From: an uncultured Oscillospiraceae bacterium
GTDB lineage: Bacteria > Bacillota > Clostridia > Oscillospirales > Oscillospiraceae
Reading direction: 5' to 3'
Length of the DNA: 8,240 nt
NCBI GenBank assembly: GCA_900752445.1
Contig: CAADVN010000299.1
Location: forward strand, 1-8,240
In this document: positions 1-6,293 of the stretch, in pieces
Layout: each line of letters starts with the position of its first letter
Position numbering within the stretch: position 1 is the first letter of the stretch
Translations under genes and position numbers: made by a program
Notes under the pieces: generated by a model
Seen by the model: the letters and a program-made list of their open reading frames with translations, nothing else
Told to the model about the DNA's origin: nothing
Database searches by the model: none

Positions 1-1
1 C

Positions 2-187
2 CCCGACAACGGGGGGCGCGTCCAAAAAAGGGGCGCCCCCCCCCCCCCAAAACCCCCCACCCCCGCCTCCCGCTCCCCCAGCCGCTGCCCCTACGCAGAG
101 GATATCTGCCGCGAAACTATGCCGGAGCTGCGCGAGATAAGCCCCAACCACTTCACCGCATGCCACTTTCCACAGAATTCAGACTGA
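2..187 (+). CDS. Oligopeptide/dipeptide ABC transporter ATP-binding protein, C-terminal fragment (OppF/DppF-like)
   Basis: This is the tail of an ATPase that powers peptide import together with membrane permeases and a binding protein. From about base 83 the frame reads RCPYAEDICRETMPELREIS, then a stretch ending TACHFPQNSD and a TGA at 185-187. That is the signature of the C-terminal extension of peptide-importer ATPases (oligo_HPY domain), whose cysteines (here RCP, DIC and TAC) are known in some family members to hold an iron-sulfur cluster. The Walker and ABC signature motifs lie outside the window. Bases 2-82 stay open in the same frame and start PDNGGRV, as expected before this motif, but then become a C-rich run in which the usual PSPINPP and first-Cys segments are unrecognisable. 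I read this as sequence or assembly error at the edge rather than real decay. The binding-protein gene starts 43 bases downstream, so the two are probably co-transcribed. The family is fairly certain; OppD versus OppF/DppF is not resolvable. Confidence 0.82.
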   Translation, partial: PDNGGRVQKRGAPPPPKPPTPASRSPSRCPYAEDICRETMPELREISPNHFTACHFPQNSD

Positions 188-211
188 ATCAAATGCAGAT
201 ACACAACAAAC

Positions 212-220
212 AAGAGGAGG
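212..220 (+). promoter_or_regulatory. Ribosome binding site of the binding-protein gene
   Basis: AAGAGGAGG sits 10 bases ahead of the ATG at 231. Another ATG at 224-226 lies only 3 bases from the motif in a different frame and would not encode the lipoprotein signal peptide. The 231 start is therefore chosen because it gives the signal peptide and lipobox. Confidence 0.8.
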
Positions 221-230
221 AAAATGAAAA

Positions 231-1775
231 ATGAAAGCAACTTCACGTCTGCTCTGTCTGGTGCTCGCTCTCATGCTGCTGCTCTCAGCCTGCGGCAGTG
301 AGCCCAGCGACCCCAACGTCCCTGACGACGGCGAGGTCAAGGACACCCTCATCGTCGGCAACATCGCCGAGCCCACCGTCCTCGATCCCCCCAACCAGCA
401 GAACGCCGCCTCCGGCCTCATCGACGTCCAGATCTACGACGGGCTCGTGCGCCAGAACAACGAGACCGGCGAGATCGACCCCTGCCTCGCTACCAGCTGG
501 GAATACGTCGACGACTACACCATCCGCTTCTACCTGCGTGACGACGTCTACTTCCACGACGGCAGCAAGTTCACCGCCGAGGACGTCAAGTTCACCTTCG
601 ACCGCGGCGCCACCTGCTCCATGAAGGCCATGATCTTCGAGCCCTTCGACACCTCGAAGACCAAGATCATAGACGAGTACACCATCGAGCTCGGCACGAA
701 GGACGTCTTCCCGCCCATGCTCACCTACCTCACCAACAACGGCGCGCTCATAGTCAGCAAGAGCGCCGTCGAGGCCGCCGGCAGCGACGACGTCTATGGC
801 CGCAACCCCGTCGGCACCGGCGCTTACAAGTTCGTCGACTGGCTAGCCGGCGACAGGGTCATCCTCGAGCGCAACGAGGATTACTGGGGCGAGGCTCCCG
901 AGTTCAAAAACCTCATCATCCGCACGATGGCCGACGAGACCACCCGCGCCATGGCCCTCGAGAACGGCGAGATCGATATCGCCGTCGGCCTCGGCGCCTC
1001 GCAGATAGATATGCTCAACTCCAGCGAGACCGCCAGCGTCATCACCTTCCCCAGCTATATCACCCAGTACTGCGGCCTCAACTGTTCCTATGAGCCCCTG
1101 AGCGACAAGCGCGTCCGCCAGGCCCTGCGCTACGCCGTGGATATGGACACCATCACCGAGATAGCTTACAGCAACGGCGTCGTCGCCGACGGCCCCTTCG
1201 TTCCGACCATCTCCAGCTATGTGCCCGCAGGCGAGGACCAGCAGTATGAACAGGATATCGAAAAGGCCAAGCAGCTCCTGAAGGAGGCCGGCTATGAGAA
1301 CGGCTTCGACCTCGAGATCTCGGTCAACGAGAACCAGGCCCGCATCACCATCGCAGAGATGCTCGCCAACGCCTGGTCCGAGATCGGCATCAACGCCACG
1401 GTCAGCACCCTCGAATTCTCCGCCATCGTCTCCGATATGTACAGCGGCAACACCCAGGCCTTCATCATGGGCTTCGGCGCCGGCGGCAACGACGGCGACT
1501 TCTACGCCTCCCCCTTCCACAGCGAGGGCGACACCTCCGTCTGGATAGGCTACAGCAACCCCGAAGTCGACAGGCTCTTCGACCTCGCCGGCTCCGAGCT
1601 CGACGAGGACCTCCGCAACAGCTACTACGCCGAGGTCCAGACCGTGCTGCGCGACGACCTGCCCTGGCTCTGGCTGCGCTTCACGGACAATATCTTCGGT
1701 ATGCAGAAGAACCTCACCGGCCTCGACCTCGACCCCGAGACCTACTGCGAATTCCGCTTCGTAAAATCGGCGTAA
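231..1775 (+). CDS. Peptide ABC transporter substrate-binding lipoprotein (family 5 solute-binding protein)
   Basis: This is the extracytoplasmic receptor of a peptide importer (DppA/OppA-type, SBP_bac_5), expected to be lipid-anchored to the membrane and to deliver short peptides or related solutes to the permease. The 514-residue length is normal. The N-terminus is a classic lipoprotein signal: KATSR, a hydrophobic core, then LLSAC with the lipidated Cys at residue 21. Family hallmarks follow: LATSWEYVDDYTIRFYLR then HDG and TAEDVKFTFDR (about residues 86-125), NPVGTGAYKF, KRVRQALRYAVD in the middle, and KAKQLLKEAGY before the second half of lobe I. The gene follows the transporter ATPase tail by 43 bases and precedes the two M24 genes by 119 bases, which fits a peptide uptake and processing operon. 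The gap to the M24 gene shows no T-tract hairpin. Codons strongly favour C-ending forms (CTC, GTC, ATC). The true ligand cannot be read; nickel, heme or glycoside-type ligands also occur in this family. Confidence 0.95.
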   Translation: MKATSRLLCLVLALMLLLSACGSEPSDPNVPDDGEVKDTLIVGNIAEPTVLDPPNQQNAASGLIDVQIYDGLVRQNNETGEIDPCLATSWEYVDDYTIRFYLRDDVYFHDGSKFTAEDVKFTFDRGATCSMKAMIFEPFDTSKTKIIDEYTIELGTKDVFPPMLTYLTNNGALIVSKSAVEAAGSDDVYGRNPVGTGAYKFVDWLAGDRVILERNEDYWGEAPEFKNLIIRTMADETTRAMALENGEIDIAVGLGASQIDMLNSSETASVITFPSYITQYCGLNCSYEPLSDKRVRQALRYAVDMDTITEIAYSNGVVADGPFVPTISSYVPAGEDQQYEQDIEKAKQLLKEAGYENGFDLEISVNENQARITIAEMLANAWSEIGINATVSTLEFSAIVSDMYSGNTQAFIMGFGAGGNDGDFYASPFHSEGDTSVWIGYSNPEVDRLFDLAGSELDEDLRNSYYAEVQTVLRDDLPWLWLRFTDNIFGMQKNLTGLDLDPETYCEFRFVKSA

Positions 1776-1880
1776 GCCCAGCGCCCGCGCATGGGACGCT
1801 CATATTTCGCCCCGCTGCGGAGCACACATCTGATCGCATTAGCCCGCATCGCCCCTAGCGCGCGATGACAGGCGCCAAGG

Positions 1881-1887
1881 AAAGGAG
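1881..1887 (+). promoter_or_regulatory. Ribosome binding site that fixes the first M24 start
   Basis: AAAGGAG lies 7 bases ahead of the ATG at 1895. The in-frame ATG at 1865 has no purine-rich motif upstream. The 1895 start also gives an N-terminus (MRSTPMLDF) matching that of the paralogue next door (MRQSPMLNY), so the longer frame is rejected. Confidence 0.85.
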
Positions 1888-1894
1888 AGCCCAT

Positions 1895-3103
1895 ATGAGA
1901 AGCACACCTATGCTGGATTTCCCGCTGTCTGAATTCGAGCAGAGGCAGGAAAAACTCTTCGCCAAGCTCGAAGACGGCGGCTTCGCCGCCGCCCTGCTGA
2001 CCAATGAGGAAAACCTCCGCTACTACTGCAACTTCCGCTCCTCGGCCTGGAACAGCGAGTTCCTGTGCCCGGCCATGCTCATCGCCGTCCGCGGCGGCCG
2101 CCTCGCCCTCATCACCTCCGAGCGTATGAGGCCCACCGCTCTCGCCACCAGCTGCCTCGACGAGGACGATATCCTCTGCTTCGAAAACTTCGGCGAGCCC
2201 TATGCCCAGGAGCTCTTCGTGCCCACCATCGCCGCCGCTATGGAAAAGCTCGGCGTCGGCCCCGGCAAGCTCGGCCTCGAGATCGGGCCCGTCACTCGCA
2301 TGCGCATCGCCTATAAGGACAACAAGGAGCTCTTCGCCGCGCTGCCTTACCTCGAACAGGCCGATATCTCCATGGATATCCTCGCGCTGCGCCAGATAAA
2401 ATCCCCGCTCGAGATCGATATCATGCGCAAAAACTGCCACATCGCCGTCGATGCCTACAAGGCCGCCGTCGATAAGATCGTGATAGGCGAAACTACCGAG
2501 GAGGACTTCTTCCACAACTACGCGGCAGCCTGCTTCGACCTCGGCTCGGATGACTTCTCGCTCCAGCTCGTCGTAGAGTTCGGCCCCGACAGGCAGCAGC
2601 CCAACAGCGTCGCCGGCCCGCGCGTCTACGCAGACCCCGATTGGTGCATCTACGCCGACACCGGCCCCTCGCTCCACGGCTATGTCTCCGATATGATCCG
2701 CATCGCCAAGCTCAAGCCGCCTACCAAGGCCCAGCGCGAGCTCTATGATATCGTCCTCGGCTGCCACAAGGCGCTCATACCCATGGTCAAGCCGGGGCTC
2801 AAGGTCGGAGAGCTCTCCAAGGCCCACAACGAGTACATGCGCGCCCACGGCGTCGAGGATATCTGCCTGTCCATGAGCGTCACAGGCCACGGCCTCGGCC
2901 AGGACGTGCACGAAATGCCCGTCATCCAGGACGTCTACGGCGACTGGGAGTTCAAGCCCGGCACCGTCTTCGCCTTCGAGCCTACGCTCATCCACCCCAC
3001 CGAGGGCCAGCTCGTGCTCGAAAACAACTACCTAGTCACAGAAACCGGCTGCGAAAACCTGACGCCTCAGCTGCAGGATATCTACGTCCCGGAGCTGTCC
3101 TGA
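1895..3103 (+). CDS. M24 family metallopeptidase (Xaa-Pro peptidase/creatinase-like), ligand-complete
   Basis: A probable cytoplasmic 'pita-bread' metalloenzyme of 402 residues; M24 peptidases of this layout typically cleave Xaa-Pro peptides, and relatives hydrolyse creatine or ectoine. The creatinase/prolidase N-terminal domain spans about residues 1-160, followed by the linker RQIKSPLEIDIMR and the catalytic domain. All five metal ligands are visible: D255 (YADTG), D266 (VSDMIR), H332 (GHGLG), E362 (FAFEPT) and E376 (LVLENN). The second conserved histidine, H339, lies in VHEMP. The spot that normally reads PHG before the first Asp reads PNS here (N237), so substrate handling may be unusual. 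No signal peptide is seen. It sits 119 bases after the peptide-binding lipoprotein and 31 bases before a paralogue lacking all ligands. It probably acts on imported peptides; this is inferred from position. Creatinase-type chemistry is an alternative, less likely given the full metal set. Confidence 0.92.
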   Translation: MRSTPMLDFPLSEFEQRQEKLFAKLEDGGFAAALLTNEENLRYYCNFRSSAWNSEFLCPAMLIAVRGGRLALITSERMRPTALATSCLDEDDILCFENFGEPYAQELFVPTIAAAMEKLGVGPGKLGLEIGPVTRMRIAYKDNKELFAALPYLEQADISMDILALRQIKSPLEIDIMRKNCHIAVDAYKAAVDKIVIGETTEEDFFHNYAAACFDLGSDDFSLQLVVEFGPDRQQPNSVAGPRVYADPDWCIYADTGPSLHGYVSDMIRIAKLKPPTKAQRELYDIVLGCHKALIPMVKPGLKVGELSKAHNEYMRAHGVEDICLSMSVTGHGLGQDVHEMPVIQDVYGDWEFKPGTVFAFEPTLIHPTEGQLVLENNYLVTETGCENLTPQLQDIYVPELS

Positions 3104-3134
3104 ACTTATCCTGATACGAAGTGAGGTATATATC

Positions 3135-4334
3135 ATGCGTCAATCACCGATGCTAAACTACTCTGTATCCGAGTATGAGGCCCGTATGTCGAGCGCAGCC
3201 GAAAAGATAAGGCAGGCAGGCATCGACTGCATCATGGGCTCCACCAAGGCCGTCGTCTGCCACCTGACCGGCCTGCGCTCCGTCATCTGGCCGAGCAAGG
3301 CCGGCACTCCAGGGCTGCTCTTCCTCTCCGCCGGCGGACAGTACGGACTCATAAACTCCTACACCGGCGTGGACGTCGCGCTCTACTCCACCTGCCTCGA
3401 ACGCAAGGACGTCTACAGCTACGACTACTCCGGGCGCACCGGCGTGGCTAAAAACCAGCTCGGCGCGATGTGCTACGCCCTGCGCCACTTCGGCTGCACC
3501 AAGGGCAAGCTCGGCTGCGAGCTGAGCAGCGGGCTCCACCTGCACATGTCCCTCAGCCTCTTCGAGTCGCTCAGGCAGGAGTTCCCCGAGCTCGAGATCG
3601 TCGACGCCTCCGAGCTCATCTGGGATATCCTCGCCGACAAGTCCGAGGCCCAGATCGCCGACCTGCGCGCCGCCGACGCCATAAACCGTATGGCCGTCGC
3701 CAAGGGGCTCGAGACCTTCAAGCCCGGCGTCACCACCGAGCTCGAGCTCTACAAGGCCATCGCCAGGCAGGGCTACCTCTGCGGCAGCGAGCACTTCACC
3801 TACATGAGCCTGGTCTCAGGCCCCGAACGCGCCCTGTGCGTCGAATGCCAGCCCTCCCTCAACGTCATCTCCGACGCGCCCGGTACCACCATCCGCGTCG
3901 AGGGCGGCGCAAAACGCAGCGAGCTCAACGCCCCCTTCACCACCAATATCGTGGTCGGCGGCGTCCAGCCCGAACAGCGGCCAGCCTGGGAGCTGGCCCA
4001 GGGCATGATGGAAAGCGCCCTCGCCGCACTCAAACCCGGCGCCCTCGCCTGCGATATCCCCAAGGCTATGCTAAGCTTCGCCGAAGCCCAGGGCAAGGCC
4101 GGCTGGCTGGACCGCCCGGGCTACGCCGGCTCGGGTATCGGCTGGAGCCGTATCGACGGGCCGCTGCTCAGCTCCAACAACCTCTCCGCACTGCGGGCCG
4201 GTATGGTCCTGAGCCTCCTGGCCTCGGTGCGCCACGAATCTGTCGGAATTCTGATCCTGCGTCAAAATGTTGCGGTCGCCGAAAACGGCTGCGCCTTCCT
4301 CGAAGGGAAGACCTACGACCCGCTCATCGTCTGA
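3135..4334 (+). CDS. M24-fold paralogue lacking all metal ligands (predicted non-catalytic)
   Basis: A full-length 399-residue protein, collinear with the preceding M24 enzyme: the same MRxSPML start, a creatinase-like N-terminal domain, a linker near ADKSEAQIADLR, and a pita-bread C-terminal half with matching glycine framework (VEGG, GSGIG, AGMVL). Aligned by eye, the five ligand positions are E256, P267, S333, L362 and R376 in place of Asp, Asp, His, Glu, Glu; the HE pair is I340-D341. The spacing is kept almost residue for residue, so this is substitution rather than deletion. Metal-dependent hydrolysis is therefore very unlikely. M24 proteins commonly form dimers, so it may partner or regulate its active neighbour, or bind a ligand; both are inference. 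GAGG at 3123-3126 lies 8 bases before the ATG, and the 31-base gap indicates co-transcription. A strong terminator follows the stop. It is not annotated as a pseudogene because the frame is intact and keeps the operon's codon bias. Confidence 0.88.
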   Translation: MRQSPMLNYSVSEYEARMSSAAEKIRQAGIDCIMGSTKAVVCHLTGLRSVIWPSKAGTPGLLFLSAGGQYGLINSYTGVDVALYSTCLERKDVYSYDYSGRTGVAKNQLGAMCYALRHFGCTKGKLGCELSSGLHLHMSLSLFESLRQEFPELEIVDASELIWDILADKSEAQIADLRAADAINRMAVAKGLETFKPGVTTELELYKAIARQGYLCGSEHFTYMSLVSGPERALCVECQPSLNVISDAPGTTIRVEGGAKRSELNAPFTTNIVVGGVQPEQRPAWELAQGMMESALAALKPGALACDIPKAMLSFAEAQGKAGWLDRPGYAGSGIGWSRIDGPLLSSNNLSALRAGMVLSLLASVRHESVGILILRQNVAVAENGCAFLEGKTYDPLIV

Positions 4335-4342
4335 ACCGCGCT

Positions 4343-4377
4343 GGCCGGGATGCCTTGGCATCCCGGCTGCTTTTTTT
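4343..4377 (+). terminator. Rho-independent terminator ending the peptide transport/M24 operon
   Basis: A perfect 10-bp stem (GCCGGGATGC, 4344-4353, pairing with 4358-4367) closes on a 4-base loop CTTG. It is followed by TGC and seven T residues at 4371-4377. It begins 9 bases after the second M24 stop, so it ends the upstream transcription unit and insulates the kinase gene. Confidence 0.93.
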
Positions 4378-4391
4378 CTGCGCCGCCCGGC

Positions 4392-4420
4392 TGGACTTGC
4401 CATGTGTGATACAATATACT
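4392..4420 (+). promoter_or_regulatory. Predicted sigma-70/sigma-A promoter for the two-component operon
   Basis: In an AT-rich island within otherwise GC-rich sequence, TGGACT (4392-4397) and TATACT (4415-4420) are separated by 17 bases and match the -35 and -10 consensus at 4/6 and 5/6. An overlapping alternative is the extended -10 TGATACAAT (4407-4415), which lacks a good -35. Its place between a terminator and the kinase start site at 4458 supports a promoter. The exact boxes are uncertain. Confidence 0.55.
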
Positions 4421-4457
4421 AGTCTTATGATATTCTCACGCCGCGGAGGGCCCGGTT

Positions 4458-6290
4458 ATGCAGACAAAACAGCACCTTCAGCTCAAAGGCAAGCTGGCAG
4501 GCAGATTCTTCGACCTCGACCTTGCCACTAAATTCTCGCTCATGTTCTGCGGCATGATCCTGGTCGTGCTGCTCTTCACCGCCCTCGTCATGTCCGACAG
4601 CGGCCTGCGCTACGCGCGCAGCGAACAGGATGCGCGCTGTATCCTCTCGCTCGATTACGCCCAGATCCTCATCGAAAAGGACCAGAGCTACATGGACGGG
4701 CTCACGGAATACTATATCTCCTCGCCCGAAGCCCAGGAGCTCTTAAGGCTCAGCAACGCCGGGCTGCCCGTGCCCGCCGACAGGATGGACGAGCTCCTCC
4801 AGAGCGCGCGCTTAAAAATGTCCCTGCTCAGCGTGGCCTACTTCAACCTCAGCGGCGAGCCCATCGGCTTCGTCGCCATAGACAACTCCTACGGGCCCGT
4901 CAACCAGACCGGCCAGGACTCCGAACGCCCCTTCGAAAGGCTCATGAGCTCCTACTCCAGCACGGAATGGGAATACGTGCCCAGCTACTCCACGGTGTTC
5001 ATGGAGATGGACCACTCGCCCAAGCTCGTGCTCTGGAAAAAGGTCGAGGACTCCAGCAACCTCAGGACCATCGGCGTCGTGGCCGTCAGCCTCGACGTGC
5101 GCAAGCTGCTCGGCGCGAACCTGGGCGGCAAAGCCGCCGACAGCACCGTGCTGCTCTCCCGAAGCGGCGAGATCGCCCTCAACAGGACGGACTACGCGCT
5201 GTCCGAGGAGCTCGCCGCCGAGATCGCCGCCCTCGCCGGGACCGAGCCCGGTATCTACGCCGCCGTCCTCAACGGCGTGCACTGCAAGATCTACTACCAG
5301 TCCTGCACCGCGACGCCCTTCATAAGCTGCGTCATAGAGCGCGACAGCTCCTCCTCCTTCTGGACCGACACCTCTGTCATACGCTCGGCCTTCATGCTCA
5401 TCATCCTGTTCCTGCTGGCCATGCTGCCGCTGACCCGGGTGTTCGCAGGCATGCTGACAAGGCCGCTCAACAAGCTCTCGGAGTCGATGGTGCGCTTTTC
5501 AAAGGGCGACTACGGCGCCAAGGCGGATTTCCGGTACATGGACGACATAGGCCGGCTCGGGCGCGTCTTCAACAACATGGTCGAGGAGAACCGGCGGCTG
5601 GTCGAGCTCAACTACGTGATGAAGCTCAAGGAGAAGGAGGCCGAGCTCTCCATGCTGCAGATGCAGATGGACCCGCACTTCCTCTACAACATGCTGCACA
5701 CGGCCTACTGGAGCGCCATGAAGAACCACGACGAGCAGACGGGCGAGATAGTCTACGAGATGGGGCAGTTTTTCCGCCTGAGCCTGAACCGCGGCGGCGA
5801 GACCTCGAGCGTGCGCAACTGCCTTGACCTGCTGCGCTACTATCTGGAGCTGCAGCGCCACCGCTTCGGCAGCCGCATCCAGTGGAAGATAGAGGCGGAC
5901 AGGGAGATCTACGACGCGCTCATACCGCGGCTCATCTTGCAGCCGCTCGTGGAGAACTGCATCATCCACGGCATGGACAGCGCGGGCGCGAATTTCTTCA
6001 TATATATCGAGGCCCGGATGTCCGAGGGCGGCGAGGACCTGAACTTCCTCGTCGAGGACAACGGCGTGGGCTTTCCGGAGGAGCTTCTGGCCTGCTGGCC
6101 GGACCGGCTGGACGAGTATTTCAAGGCGGAGCGCCCGGACACCTCGGGCGGGCAGCGCTTTGCGCTGCGGAACATCTATGAGCGGCTGAAGATACGCTAC
6201 CAGGAGCGCGGCGAGTTCAGCATCCGCAACCGGCCCGGCGGGGGCGCGAGCGTGTTTTTGTCCCTGCCCAACGACTACAAAGAGGTGTGA
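4458..6290 (+). CDS. YesM-type membrane sensor histidine kinase
   Basis: A sensor kinase of 610 residues that should autophosphorylate and pass phosphate to the regulator encoded next to it. Domains in order: a cytoplasmic N-tail; transmembrane helix 1 (about 26-46, FSLMFCGMILVVLLFTALV); an extracellular sensor of about 260 residues (probably Cache-like, not proven); transmembrane helix 2 (about 308-330); HAMP (about 334-390, starting TRPLNKLSESM); a His_kinase (HisK_6) box with the phosphorylated H407 in MDPHFLYNML; and a HATPase domain with N500 in PLVENCIIHG and D534-x-G536-x-G538. The second glycine box is divergent: GGQRFALRN replaces the usual G-x-G-x-G-L pattern. GGAGGG at 4445-4450 lies 7 bases before the ATG. 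The regulator starts 3 bases after the stop. YesM/YesN pairs often control nearby ABC importers, so control of the upstream peptide genes is plausible but unproven. Codon use moves from C-ending to G-ending within this gene. Confidence 0.95.
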   Translation: MQTKQHLQLKGKLAGRFFDLDLATKFSLMFCGMILVVLLFTALVMSDSGLRYARSEQDARCILSLDYAQILIEKDQSYMDGLTEYYISSPEAQELLRLSNAGLPVPADRMDELLQSARLKMSLLSVAYFNLSGEPIGFVAIDNSYGPVNQTGQDSERPFERLMSSYSSTEWEYVPSYSTVFMEMDHSPKLVLWKKVEDSSNLRTIGVVAVSLDVRKLLGANLGGKAADSTVLLSRSGEIALNRTDYALSEELAAEIAALAGTEPGIYAAVLNGVHCKIYYQSCTATPFISCVIERDSSSSFWTDTSVIRSAFMLIILFLLAMLPLTRVFAGMLTRPLNKLSESMVRFSKGDYGAKADFRYMDDIGRLGRVFNNMVEENRRLVELNYVMKLKEKEAELSMLQMQMDPHFLYNMLHTAYWSAMKNHDEQTGEIVYEMGQFFRLSLNRGGETSSVRNCLDLLRYYLELQRHRFGSRIQWKIEADREIYDALIPRLILQPLVENCIIHGMDSAGANFFIYIEARMSEGGEDLNFLVEDNGVGFPEELLACWPDRLDEYFKAERPDTSGGQRFALRNIYERLKIRYQERGEFSIRNRPGGGASVFLSLPNDYKEV

Positions 6291-6293
6291 CGC

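Noticed and set aside
31..80. C-run as an i-motif/G-quadruplex or regulatory low-complexity element
   Set aside because: It lies inside a recognisable ATPase reading frame at the extreme window edge; sequence error is the simpler explanation.
1865..1894. Longer start for the first M24 gene at ATG 1865, adding 10 residues
   Set aside because: No ribosome binding motif before 1865, whereas AAAGGAG is well placed before 1895 and the paralogue's N-terminus aligns with the 1895 start.
1776..1894. Possible terminator or promoter between the binding-protein and M24 genes
   Set aside because: No stem followed by a T-tract and no convincing -35/-10 pair; only short GC-rich palindromic patches such as GGCGCC.
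1742..2995. Long minus-strand open frame opposite the first M24 gene
   Set aside because: Low-complexity Glu/Val/Gly/Asp-rich translation with no motif; the plus strand has an intact metal-ligand set.
3470..4531. Arg-rich plus-strand frame overlapping the second M24 gene, terminator and kinase start
   Set aside because: Arg/Pro/Ala-rich out-of-frame reading that runs through a strong terminator and a promoter; no domain seen.
4967..5827. Arg-rich plus-strand frame within the sensor kinase gene
   Set aside because: Out-of-frame shadow of the kinase; basic low-complexity translation.
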